A DNA stretch of 64,000 nt, from positions 186,439-250,438 of the forward strand of contig NZ_JAKEDV010000001.1 in the NCBI RefSeq assembly GCF_021462505.1, written 5' to 3'. Under the pieces are notes generated by a model, which had not been told where the DNA came from, searched no databases, and saw only the letters and a program-made list of their open reading frames with translations. Every line of letters begins with the position of its first letter. Position 1 is the stretch's first letter. This document shows positions 9,544 to 20,907 of the stretch, in pieces. This DNA is from Thermus brockianus. Lineage in GTDB: Bacteria; Deinococcota; Deinococci; Deinococcales; Thermaceae. The position numbers were made by a program, and so were the translations under genes.

Positions 9544-10097
9544 GTGTACAGCGGGGCGGTCCTTGCCGGGGGAAGGTCTAGGCGCTTTGGGGAAGACAAG
9601 GCCCTTTTCCCCTACCGGGGAAAGCCCCTGTTGGCTTGGGTTCTGGAAAGCCTTTCGGGGGCGAAGGAGCGCTTTATCGTGGCGAACCGCCCCTACGAGG
9701 GCTTTGGCGTGCCCGTATACCCGGACCTCCTTCCAGGGGCGGATAGCCTCTCTGGGCTCCACTCGGCCTTGGTCCACGCCCAAAACCCTTGGGTGGCGGT
9801 GGCGGCCACGGACCTTCCCTTCCTTTCCCAAGCCTACTGGGACTTCCTCTATGAAAAGGCCCTAGAGTCCTCCTACCCCGTGGTGGTGCCGGTGAACCCG
9901 GAAGGCCACCTGGAACCCCTCATGGCCTTTTACCACAAGGACTGCCTGCCCCAGGTGGAAGGGCAGATCCGGGAGGGGGACTTCCTCCTGCGGCGGGTAG
10001 TGGAGGCCCTGGGGGCTACCCTCGTGGCGCCAGAAGAGGTGGTGGCCCGGTTTGGCCGGGAGGTGTTTGTGAACGCCAACCGAAAGGAGGCGTTGCC

Positions 10098-10101
<4 letters not shown>
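9544..10101 (+). CDS. mobA: Molybdenum cofactor guanylyltransferase
   Basis: Transfers GMP from GTP to molybdopterin to make the MGD cofactor. The 185-residue nucleotidyltransferase fold begins with the nucleotide-binding signature LAGGRSRRFGEDKAL (about 7-21), then PYRGKPLLAWVLE, the metal-binding AATDLPFLS, and VVPVNPEGHLEPLMAFYHK. The GTG start has TAAACT 6 nt upstream and no ribosome site. The last 4 nt overlap convergently with the end of lon. No other molybdopterin genes are nearby. Confidence 0.88.
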
Positions 10102-12485
<2,384 letters not shown>

Positions 12486-12506
12486 CTGCCTTCCATGATA
12501 AGGCAG
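12486..12506 (-). promoter_or_regulatory. lon start region: -10 and 7-bp palindrome
   Basis: CTGCCTT (12486-12492) and AAGGCAG (12500-12506) form a perfect inverted repeat with a 7-nt spacer. On the minus strand it includes TATCAT, a plausible -10, and GGAAGG, the ribosome site, just before the ATG at 12485. A protein binding here, or a hairpin, would affect both transcription and translation of lon. Confidence 0.45.
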
Positions 12507-12510
12507 GGGG

Positions 12511-12528
12511 CGGGCGCTTTAGCGCCCG
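12511..12528. terminator. Hairpin between the lipoprotein gene and lon
   Basis: CGGGCGCT/AGCGCCCG is a perfect 8-bp inverted repeat located after the lipoprotein stop (read on the minus strand). There is no T-run, so it is a weak terminator or an mRNA-stabilising hairpin. Confidence 0.4.
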
Positions 12529-12544
12529 AGGGCACAAAGGAGGC

Positions 12545-13066
12545 CTAGAGTCCCACGGTGACGTGGGCCTTCATCTCCTCCAAACGGATTTCACCAAGGC
12601 CGGGCGGCACGTTGCCCTCCACGGCCACGCCCAACCAGAGTCGCCCATGGCGTAGGCCCTGGAGCAGGGTATCCCCCGCGAGGGTAAAGGGGGTTTCTGC
12701 CCGACCTCCGAAGTCCAGGGTTCCCACCCTCTCCCCGGCCTTGCTGGCGGGGCAAAGAACAAACTGGCTCGTGGCGTAGCATTCGGATCCGGGTTCTTGG
12801 GCGCGGGCGTAGACGAGGACACGCGCCTTTAGGGCCAGGTTAGCCCTGGCTATCCCTTTCACCTCCAGGGCCCGCACCGCATCCAAGGGAGGGGGGGTTA
12901 GGGTGAGGGGCGTTGTGGGGTAGACCACGTAGGGCTCCCCAAAGGGGTTTGTGGGAGGGAGGCCGTCTAGGTTGAGTTTTGTGGAGCCCAGGTCCACGGT
13001 GAAGGTGTAGCTACAGGCGGCGAGGAGGGTAGCCAGGATGAGAAGGGAAAAGCGCGTCTTCCGCAC
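12545..13066 (-). CDS. Predicted lipoprotein
   Basis: 173-residue secreted protein of unknown function. It starts with a short basic n-region (MRKTR), a hydrophobic core and a lipobox LLAAC, giving Cys18 as the probable lipidated residue. The mature part is beta-rich and low in charge, with two further cysteines close together (ECYATSQFVLC) that could form a disulfide. The GTG start at 13066 has TAGAAT ending 6 nt upstream, so it is probably leaderless. It is divergent from pyrD, with only 28 nt between the starts. No enzymatic motif was found. Confidence 0.75.
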   Translation of the reverse strand: MRKTRFSLLILATLLAACSYTFTVDLGSTKLNLDGLPPTNPFGEPYVVYPTTPLTLTPPPLDAVRALEVKGIARANLALKARVLVYARAQEPGSECYATSQFVLCPASKAGERVGTLDFGGRAETPFTLAGDTLLQGLRHGRLWLGVAVEGNVPPGLGEIRLEEMKAHVTVGL

Positions 13067-13072
13067 GGGGCC

Positions 13073-13078
13073 ATTCTA
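13073..13078 (-). promoter_or_regulatory. -10 box of the lipoprotein gene
   Basis: TAGAAT on the minus strand ends 6 nt before the GTG at 13066 (spacer GGCCCC). Confidence 0.55.
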
Positions 13079-13094
13079 CCGGAGAATGGAAAGG

Positions 13095-14174
13095 ATGCAC
13101 CGCCTCCTCTTCGCCCTGGACCCGGAAACGGCCCACGAGGTTGCCCTGAAGGCCCTCGCCTGGTGGTCGGAAAGGGGGCCCCTTTTGGAGGCGCCGGCGA
13201 GGCTTCTTCGGGTGGAGGACCCGAGGCTTACGGTGGAGGCCCTGGGCCTCACCTTTCCGAACCCCTTGGGCCTGGCGGCGGGCATGGACAAGGACGCTCG
13301 CGCCCTGGGAGCCTGGTGGGCCTTGGGCTTTGGCTTCGCCGAGGTGGGGACCCTCACCCCAAGGCCCCAGGAGGGAAACCCAAGGCCGAGGCTTTTCCGC
13401 CTCCTCGAGGACCACGCCCTCATCAACCGCATGGGCTTCAACAACCAGGGGGCTTTAGAGGCGGCCAAGCGGCTAGAGGCCTTCCGGGCGCGGGGGCTTC
13501 CTTTCCCGGTGGGGGTGAACCTGGGGAAGAACCGGGAAACCCCCCTGGGAAGGGCGGCGGAGGACTACCTGGAGGCCCTTCGCCTCTTGGAGCCCCACGG
13601 GGACTACTTCGTGCTCAACGTGAGTTCCCCCAACACCCCGGGCCTGCGCACCCTGCAGGAGGGCCCCTTCTTGGACGAGCTCCTCTCCCGCCTCCGCCCC
13701 GCCACGGCCAAGCCCCTCCTCCTCAAGGTGGCCCTGGACCTTTCCTTTGCGGCCTTGGACCAGGTGGCGGCTCTGGCCCTAAAGCACCGCTTGGAGGGAT
13801 TGGTGGCGGTGAACACCACCCTAAGCCGGGAAGGGCTCCGAAGCCCCCTTGCCCGGGAGGCGGGAGGGCTTTCGGGGAGGCCCCTTAAGGGGCGGGCCCT
13901 GGAGGTGCTCAAGCACCTGGCCCAGGTCCCGGGCTTAACCCTCGTGAGCGTGGGGGGGATAGAAACCCCCGAGGACGCCTGGGAAAGGCTTCGGGCGGGG
14001 GCAAGCCTCCTTCAGGTCTACACGGGCTTCGTGTACGGTGGGCCCCTTTTCCCGAGACGGCTTCTAAAGGGGCTCCTTTCCCTCATGGAGGCGGAAGGGC
14101 TTAAAGCTTTGGGAGAGCTTCAGACGGTGAGGACGCAGCCGCAGCGCAACGCCAGCTCCACGGGGGAAACGTAG
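13095..14174 (+). CDS. pyrD: Dihydroorotate dehydrogenase (quinone type, class 2)
   Basis: FMN enzyme oxidising dihydroorotate to orotate, fourth step of UMP synthesis. Motifs: NPLGLAAGMDKDA, EVGTLTPRPQEGNP, INRMGFNNQG, NLGKN, and NVSSPNTPGLRTLQ. Here the serine base, rather than cysteine, marks class 2, the membrane-associated, quinone-linked type. VSVGGIETPEDA and LLQVYTGFVYGGP form the phosphate site. I choose ATG 13095 because GGAG lies 10 nt upstream; ATG 13086 is only 1 nt from it, and longer versions would run through the divergent lipoprotein start. This gives 359 residues. The 3' end overlaps the convergent Uma2 pseudogene by 55 nt. It lies near pyrRBC but on the other strand. Confidence 0.93.
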   Translation: MHRLLFALDPETAHEVALKALAWWSERGPLLEAPARLLRVEDPRLTVEALGLTFPNPLGLAAGMDKDARALGAWWALGFGFAEVGTLTPRPQEGNPRPRLFRLLEDHALINRMGFNNQGALEAAKRLEAFRARGLPFPVGVNLGKNRETPLGRAAEDYLEALRLLEPHGDYFVLNVSSPNTPGLRTLQEGPFLDELLSRLRPATAKPLLLKVALDLSFAALDQVAALALKHRLEGLVAVNTTLSREGLRSPLAREAGGLSGRPLKGRALEVLKHLAQVPGLTLVSVGGIETPEDAWERLRAGASLLQVYTGFVYGGPLFPRRLLKGLLSLMEAEGLKALGELQTVRTQPQRNASSTGET

Positions 14175-14585
14175 CGGAAAGCCCCGTCCTGGCGCAGGTG
14201 GAGGACGAGGAGGGTATAGGGGTCAAAGACCACCACGTCCTTGACCCATTGAAAGGTAGAAGCGGGGGCCGATCTCCAGGTCCTTGGCCTCGTAACCCCG
14301 GCGCACCGCCTCGGGGAGAAGGGTGATGGCCTCGTCCAACTCCTCGGGCTCCCGGCAGAAAAGGGCGATGTCTGGCCGCTTGTAGGAGCCATCGGGAAAG
14401 CGCACGTAGACGTCGGCCACGTGGATACAAGGGCAGGGCGAGCCCTCCTTGGGACGAATGCTTTGGCGGATCCGGTCCACGGCCTTTTGGTGGCGGTAAG
14501 TGGGCTGGGCCTCCCAAAGGGGAAGCCCACCCACCCATTCCAGCCGGAGGCCGATGGCGTCCGCCTCCAAAAGCTTCCTCAGCAC
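14120..14585 (-). pseudogene. Frameshifted Uma2 (DUF820) family nuclease-fold gene
   Basis: Two overlapping minus-strand frames together make one Uma2/DUF820 protein. The first (from GTG 14585) gives LLEADAIGLRLEWVGGLP...YVRFPDGSYKRPDIALFCR...EAKDLEIGPRFYLS. The second picks up at about 14250 with QWVKDVVVFDPYTLLVL and ends at 14120. A single-base change near 14249-14253 explains the break. The PD-(D/E)xK-like core (PDIALF, then VVVFDP) is split. The segment PEAVRRGYEAK also looks shorter than the usual PEAVVEV.S..YE..D, so there may be a small internal deletion too. TAGAAT lies 6 nt upstream of the GTG, inside the end of pyrC. A sequencing error cannot be excluded. Confidence 0.72.
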
Positions 14586-14589
14586 CCCT

Positions 14590-15866
14590 TCATTCTAGCG
14601 CCTCGTGGGCCACCCTTCCCGCCACCAGGGTGAGGACGGGCCACCCCCCGAGGACCCACCCCGCCCAAGGGGAGAAGCGGGCCTTGGAGGCGAAGGCCTT
14701 GGGGTCCACGGGCTTTTCTTTGGGGGAGAGGAGGACAAGGCTCGCCTCCGCTCCCGCCTCCAGGTGGAGGGGCTTTAGGCCCAGAACCCTCCTTGGCCCG
14801 TCCGTGAAGAGGGCCACCAGCCGGGGGAGGGGGAAGCCCCGCTTGAGGTGGAGCTCGGTGTAGAGGAGGGGGAAGGCCACCTCGAGGCTCGGGATGCCAA
14901 AGGGAGCCCTCAGGAGGTCCATCTCCTTCTCCGCCGGGGTGTGGGGGGCGTGGTCCGTGGCGATGGCGTCCAGGGTGCCGTCCAGAAGCCCCTCTAGAAG
15001 GGCCTCCTGGTCCTCCTTGGTCCGGAGGGGCGGGGCCACCTTGAAGAGGGGGTCAAAGCCCTTTAGGGCCTCCTCCGTGAGGGTGAGGTGGTGGGGGGTG
15101 GCCTCGGCGGTCACGGGAAGCCCGGCCCGCTTGGCCTCCCGGACGAGCTCAAGCCCCCGCCGGGTGGAGAGGTGCTGGATGTGGAGGTGGGGCCTGGCCT
15201 GGCCTCGCCTTAGGGCGTAGCGGAGGACCTCGAGGTCCCGGGCGATCCGGGCCGCCTCGGCTTCCGGGGGGTTTCCGGGAAGGCCCAAAAGGTCCGCAAG
15301 CGCCCCGTCGTTCATCACCCCGCCCCGGCGCAAGGTGGCGTCCTCCGCATGCACCGCCACGGGAAGGCCCAAGGGAGCGGCCTGGAGGAGCCCTAGGGCC
15401 AGGACCCCTGCGTCCTCGTTGGTGCGGCCATCGTCCGTGAGGAGGGCGGCCCCCGCCGCCTTAAGGAGGCCCGCCGGGGCGAGGTGCTTCCCCTCCTGCC
15501 CCAGGGTGAGGGCGGCGGCGGGGTGGAGCCGGGCGAGGCCCAGGGCTTCCGCCTTCTCCTTCAGGGCCCGCACCGCCTCCGGGGCGTCCACGGGGGGCTT
15601 GGTGTTGGGCATGCTCACCACGTCGGTGTACCCGCCCCGGACCGCCGCCAAGAGCCCCGTGGCGAGCTCTTCCTTCACCTCCTCCCCCGGCTCGCGAAGG
15701 TGGGCGTGGAGGTCCAAAAACCCGGGGGCCAGGAAGAGGCCCGTCCCGTCAATGACCCGCTCGGCCTCCCCGCCCTCCAGGGAGAGGATCCGGCCTTCCC
15801 CGATGAGGACGTCCGCAGGGCCCCGCTCCCCACGGGCGTCCACAAGCCGCACGTTCTTGATGAGTA

Positions 15867-15870
<4 letters not shown>
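14590..15870 (-). CDS. pyrC: Dihydroorotase
   Basis: Zinc amidohydrolase cyclising carbamoyl-aspartate to dihydroorotate. The 426 residues match class I enzymes. Metal-site motifs: [10 protein letters not shown] with His55 and His57, [25 protein letters not shown] and [13 protein letters not shown] with the catalytic aspartate. Its ATG overlaps the pyrB stop by 4 nt (ATGA). In Thermus strain ZO5 the published pyr cluster has an extra ORF (bbc) between pyrB and pyrC. Here there is no room for it. Confidence 0.96.
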
Positions 15871-17393
<1,523 letters not shown>

Positions 17394-17405
17394 GTTTCCC
17401 CCTTT

Positions 17406-17423
17406 CCGGCCTCGCTGGACCGG
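17406..17423 (-). promoter_or_regulatory. PyrR-binding hairpin
   Basis: Minus-strand CCGG-TCCAGCGAGG-CCGG: a 4-bp stem with a loop that closely follows the PyrR binding-loop consensus (UCCAGAGAGG in Bacillus). The 3' arm abuts the leader-peptide ribosome site, so bound PyrR would be expected to block leader translation and let the terminator form. Confidence 0.8.
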
Positions 17424-17439
17424 TTTAAAGGCCACCCCC

Positions 17440-17468
17440 ACCTTACACCTTGGGCCTTTTGGGCGCAA
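17440..17468 (-). promoter_or_regulatory. pyr operon promoter
   Basis: -35 TTGCGC (17468-17463), 17-nt spacer, -10 TAAGGT (17445-17440). The predicted start at about 17433 is some 116 nt before the pyrR GTG, which agrees with the roughly 115 nt mapped in Thermus ZO5. The same TTGCGC -35 is found before glyS. Confidence 0.8.
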
Positions 17469-17469
17469 G

Positions 17470-17498
17470 GGAAACCCGCCCAGGAGGTCCTGGGCGGG
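17470..17498 (-). terminator. Terminator after the SPW-repeat gene
   Basis: CCCGCCCAGGA (17475-17485) and TCCTGGGCGGG (17488-17498) form an 11-bp perfect inverted repeat. Read on the minus strand it is followed by TTTCCCTT. It separates the SPW gene from the pyr promoter. Confidence 0.75.
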
Positions 17499-17512
17499 AA
17501 GGGGGGTAGTTC

Positions 17513-17842
17513 TTAAGCCGCCTTGGGCTTTTCCCGGGTGACGCTTAAGGCCAAGGCCCCCACCAGGACGCCCACGATGAGGGCGTTCCACAGGGCGTTG
17601 GCCTCCCCGCTAAACCCCAGGATCCAGGGGGAGAGGATGAGCCAAACGCCCAAGAGGACGTTAACCCACTCCTCCCACAGGGGGCCGCCCCTCAGGTGCA
17701 TGAGGGCCATAAGCCCCACCACCACCCCCACGATGACGGCGTTCCACATGGCCGCAGGGGTACCGCTAAAGCCGAGAAGCCACGGCGAGAGGATGAGCCA
17801 TACGCCCAGGACGAGATTGGCCCAGTCCTGCCAGCGCGTCAT
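17513..17842 (-). CDS. SPW-repeat membrane protein
   Basis: 109-residue integral membrane protein with two tandem copies of the SPW repeat (LGVWLILSPWLLGFSG and LGVWLILSPWILGFSG), each made of two membrane helices, so about four helices in total. SPW proteins are common in bacteria but have no proven function. The ATG at 17842 is fixed by a near-perfect ribosome site (AAGGAGGTG, 6 nt upstream). An 8-bp palindrome covers part of that site (separate entry). It has its own terminator, so it is a single-gene unit between tauE and pyrR. Confidence 0.85.
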   Translation of the reverse strand: MTRWQDWANLVLGVWLILSPWLLGFSGTPAAMWNAVIVGVVVGLMALMHLRGGPLWEEWVNVLLGVWLILSPWILGFSGEANALWNALIVGVLVGALALSVTREKPKAA

Positions 17843-17854
17843 GGTTGCCCACCT

Positions 17855-17878
17855 CCTTTCACCCCTTATTGTGAAAGG
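17855..17878. promoter_or_regulatory. 8-bp palindrome over the SPW gene ribosome site
   Basis: CCTTTCAC (17855-17862) and GTGAAAGG (17871-17878) are perfect inverted repeats with an 8-nt A/T-rich spacer. The proximal arm overlaps AAGGAGG of the SPW gene. It may be an operator or a hairpin that hides the ribosome site. Confidence 0.5.
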
Positions 17879-17897
17879 GCTTGAGCGTGGCGAATAG

Positions 17898-17932
17898 TGC
17901 AAAAGGTTACTTTCGCCCCCCCGAGGGGCGAA
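17898..17932 (-). terminator. Terminator overlapping the end of the TauE gene
   Basis: TTCGCCCC (17912-17919) / GGGGCGAA (17925-17932) with a 5-nt loop lies over the last codons. Read on the minus strand it is followed by AGTAACCTTTT. The hairpin is part of the coding sequence. Confidence 0.5.
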
Positions 17933-18662
17933 CGTACCGCCACCCCGTCCAGAGGAGGACGGCGGCGAAGACCACCCGCAAGGCCCCTTCGGGCAGGAAG
18001 TGGGCGAGCTCCCCCCCAAAGAAGGTCCCCACCAAAACCCCGGGCACGAGGCCCAGGGCGAGCTTCTCCTCTACGTTCCCCAGGCGCAGGTGGGTGTAGG
18101 CCCCCACCAGGCTTGCCGGCACCATGGCGAGGAGGCTCGTCCCTTGGGCGGTGTGCTGGGGCATGCCCAGGAGGAGGACCATGGCCGGCACCATGATGGT
18201 CCCCCCGCCCACCCCCATCATTCCCGAGAGGAAGCCGGTGAGGGCCCCCGCCAGGAGGAGGGTGAGGTCCTCCAAGACCTCGCCCCGCACCAGGCCCATG
18301 GGGGCCAGGTAGGGCCTGAGGAGAAGGAGGAAGCTCACGGCCACCAAAAACCAACCGAAGGCCCGCTTGAGCTCCCTCTCCGGGAGGCCGTGGGCGTAGC
18401 GGGCCCCCAGGCGGGCGGTGAGGATGGCGGTGAGGGCCAGGAAAAAGGCGGCTTTGAGGTCCAAGGAGCCCTGGAGGCCATAGGTGAAGGCCCCCACCAG
18501 CCCGGTGAAGAAGACGGCCACGAGGCTCGTGCCGTGGGCCTTGTGTTGGGAAAGCCTGAGGACGCCCACCATGAGGGGGATCATCACCGTGCCGCCCCCA
18601 AGGCCCACCAAGCCCCCAAACGCCCCGCCCAGGAAACCGATGAGGAGGCTCATGGGGCTCAT
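17907..18662 (-). CDS. TauE/SafE family membrane permease
   Basis: 251-residue integral membrane protein with about eight helices in two homologous halves, each opening with the glycine-rich family signature (GGAFGGLVGLGGGTVMIPLM near the N-terminus and SGMMGVGGGTIMVPAM in the middle). Members export sulfite, sulfoacetate or related organic anions; the substrate is not readable here. The ATG at 18662 overlaps the stop of the upstream dehydrogenase (ATGA). The ATG three codons later is possible. It is the last gene of the long minus-strand chain. Confidence 0.85.
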   Translation of the reverse strand: MSPMSLLIGFLGGAFGGLVGLGGGTVMIPLMVGVLRLSQHKAHGTSLVAVFFTGLVGAFTYGLQGSLDLKAAFFLALTAILTARLGARYAHGLPERELKRAFGWFLVAVSFLLLLRPYLAPMGLVRGEVLEDLTLLLAGALTGFLSGMMGVGGGTIMVPAMVLLLGMPQHTAQGTSLLAMVPASLVGAYTHLRLGNVEEKLALGLVPGVLVGTFFGGELAHFLPEGALRVVFAAVLLWTGWRYVRPSGGRK

Positions 18663-19597
18663 ACTACCGGGTTTGGCGGCTTGCGGCCTTCCAGGACCGA
18701 AAGCAGGTTTTCCACCGCCACCTCGGCCATGCGCTCCCTTGTGCGCCTGCCCGCCGAGCCGATGTGGGGGGTGATGACGGCGTTTTTGAGGGCGTAGAGG
18801 GGGTGGCCAGGGGGCAGGGGCTCGGGGTCGGTGACGTCCAGCCCCGCCCCGAAAAGGTGGCCCTTTAGGGCCTCCACCAGGGCCTCCGTGTCCACCAGGC
18901 CCCCCCGGGCGGTGTTGATCAGGATGCTCCCGGGCTTCATGGCGAAAAGCCTTTCCCGGTTGAGGAGGCGGTGGGTTTCCGGGGTAAGGGGGGCATGGAG
19001 GGAGACGATGTCCGCGGTGGCGAGGAGGTCTTCCAGGGGAAGGAAGGGGTGGGGGAGGGGCTTTGGGGTGCGGCTCGTGTAGACCACCCGCATCCCGAAG
19101 GCCAGGGCCCTCTTGGCCACCGCCTGGCCGATGCGGCCCATCCCCACCAGGCCCAGGGTGAGGCCCTCGAGGTCCAGGCCCAGGAGGAGCTCGGGGTGCC
19201 AGGCCCGCCACCGGCCCTCCCGGGCGTAGTCCACCCCCTCCACCACCCGCCGGGCCACGGCGAGGAGGAGGGCGAGGGTGAGGTCGGCGGTGGCCTCGGT
19301 GAGGACGTCCGGGGTGTGGGTGACCCGGATGCCCCTTTGCCGGGCGGCCTCGAGGTCCACGTGGTCCACCCCCACGCTGTAGCAGGCGATGACCTTGAGG
19401 GTTTTCCCCGCCCGGTCCATGACCTCGGCGTCAATGCGGTCCTCCACGGTGGGGATGAGGCCGTGGACGCCTTCCACCTTTCTCAGGAGTTCCTCCCGGG
19501 GGAGGAAGAGCCCCTCGTGGACCTCCACCTTCAGGCCCCGCTCCCGAAGGCGTTCCAGGGCCTTTCCCGGTAGGGTGCGGGTGACGAAGACCCTCAT
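18659..19597 (-). CDS. D-isomer 2-hydroxyacid dehydrogenase (glyoxylate/hydroxypyruvate reductase type)
   Basis: 312-residue NAD(P)-dependent dehydrogenase. The N-terminal catalytic lobe is followed by the Rossmann motif LGLVGMGRIGQAVAKRA, then the catalytic Arg in NTARGGLVD, Glu in DPEPLPPGHPL and His in ITPHIGSAGRRTRE. The GRIG loop followed by VYTSRT, with no acidic residue at the end of the second strand, suggests NADP use. Glyoxylate/hydroxypyruvate reductase (GyaR/GhrB-like) is the closest match. ATGA overlaps link it to pmbA upstream and tauE downstream. Confidence 0.88.
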   Translation of the reverse strand: MRVFVTRTLPGKALERLRERGLKVEVHEGLFLPREELLRKVEGVHGLIPTVEDRIDAEVMDRAGKTLKVIACYSVGVDHVDLEAARQRGIRVTHTPDVLTEATADLTLALLLAVARRVVEGVDYAREGRWRAWHPELLLGLDLEGLTLGLVGMGRIGQAVAKRALAFGMRVVYTSRTPKPLPHPFLPLEDLLATADIVSLHAPLTPETHRLLNRERLFAMKPGSILINTARGGLVDTEALVEALKGHLFGAGLDVTDPEPLPPGHPLYALKNAVITPHIGSAGRRTRERMAEVAVENLLSVLEGRKPPNPVV

Positions 19598-20907
19598 GCC
19601 CCGGCGAAGGAGAGCTCGGCCACGGCCACCAGGGGGCTACCAAAGGCGCTTGGCCCCATGGGAAGCCACTCCAGCGCTGCCCCTAAGGCCTCTATCCCTT
19701 GCAAAAGCTCCAGGAGGTTGCCGCTTACGGCGAAGTTCTCCACGGCGTACTGGGGCTTCCCTTCCTCCACCCAAAGCCCCAGGGCCTGGAGGGAGAAGTC
19801 CAGGGTGATGGGGTTGGCCCCGGCGTGGAGGCCCATGAACTCCGTGACCAGGACGCCCTCCTCGAGGGCCAGGTTCCCCAGGGGCTTGAGGTAGAGGTTG
19901 CTCGGGGCCACGTCCAGGGCGGAGCGGTAGCCCCGGTGGGCGTGGCCGGTGTTCTCCTGACCCAGGGCCCGGGCGGTTTCCGTGTTGTGGAGGAAGGTGC
20001 GGAAGACCCCCTCCTCCATGAGGGCCACGGGCCTGGCCGGGGTGCCCTCGGCGTCAAAGGGGCGGGAGGCGAGGCCCTGGGGCAGGGTGGGGTCGTCCAG
20101 GAGGGTGACGAGGGGGCTTGCCACCCTTTCCCCTAGGCGCCCCAAGAGGCGGCTTTTCCCTTCCAGGGCGTTCTTTCCGGAAAGGGCCTGGGCCAAGACC
20201 GCCAGGAGGCTCGCCATGGCCTTGGGCTCCAGGTAAGCCCGGTAGCGGCCCGTCCTCAAGGGTTTGGCGTGGAGGAGGCGGGCGGTCCTTTCCCGGAAGT
20301 CCAAGGCGGTGCGCCCGGGGTCCAGGGCGTGGAACTCCTTGCTGGGGGCGAGGTCAAAGCCCTGCTTGAGGCTATCCCCTTCGGCCAGGACGAAGCTCGC
20401 CATGAGGGCGGCAAGGCCCGTGCGGTAGCCCCCTTCCGCCCCCAAGGTGCTGGCCAGGCTGAGGCGGCGTTCCCGCTCGCTGTAGGCGGCGAAGGCGAGG
20501 GCTTTCGTGCGGGGGTCTTGGCGGAGGGCGGCGTCCAGGGCCAAGGCGGCCTCCTTTTTGGCCTCCAAGGGGGCGGAAAGCCCCTCTCCCAAAAGGTCGT
20601 GCTCCCCCAGGGGCCTCCCCGGGGGCAGGTGGGCGGGTCTTCCCCCGAGGAGGGCGTTTTCCCGGGCCTCCTCCAGGGCCCAGTCCAAGGCCTTTGGGGA
20701 GAGGTCCTCCGTGTAGGCGTACCCCACCCGGCCTTGGGCCAGGACCCTCAGGCCCAAGCCCCCTTGCCGCGCCTCCTTGATCTCCTCCAAGGCGCCTTCC
20801 CGGGCCCGCAGGGAAAGCTCCCTGTCCTCCAGGAAAAGGAGTTCCGCCTCGAGGCCGAGCTCCTTGGCCCGCCGGAGCAGGTACCGCTTCGCCTCTTCCA
20901 GGGTCAT
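19594..20907 (-). CDS. pmbA: TldD/PmbA family protein, PmbA type
   Basis: 437 residues from ATG 20907, which overlaps the tldD stop (ATGA); longer starts would run into tldD. It is the non-catalytic half of the TldD/TldE (PmbA) heterodimer: the fold is shared with TldD but the HExxxH zinc motif is absent, and the C-terminal NLYLKPLGNLALEEGVLVTEFMGLHAGANPITLDFS and FAVSGNLLELLQGIEALG segments are family markers. The complex degrades unfolded peptides and is known for maturing microcin B17 and reducing CcdA. No peptide-precursor gene is nearby, so here it is probably a general peptidase. Confidence 0.9.
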   Translation of the reverse strand: MTLEEAKRYLLRRAKELGLEAELLFLEDRELSLRAREGALEEIKEARQGGLGLRVLAQGRVGYAYTEDLSPKALDWALEEARENALLGGRPAHLPPGRPLGEHDLLGEGLSAPLEAKKEAALALDAALRQDPRTKALAFAAYSERERRLSLASTLGAEGGYRTGLAALMASFVLAEGDSLKQGFDLAPSKEFHALDPGRTALDFRERTARLLHAKPLRTGRYRAYLEPKAMASLLAVLAQALSGKNALEGKSRLLGRLGERVASPLVTLLDDPTLPQGLASRPFDAEGTPARPVALMEEGVFRTFLHNTETARALGQENTGHAHRGYRSALDVAPSNLYLKPLGNLALEEGVLVTEFMGLHAGANPITLDFSLQALGLWVEEGKPQYAVENFAVSGNLLELLQGIEALGAALEWLPMGPSAFGSPLVAVAELSFAGA

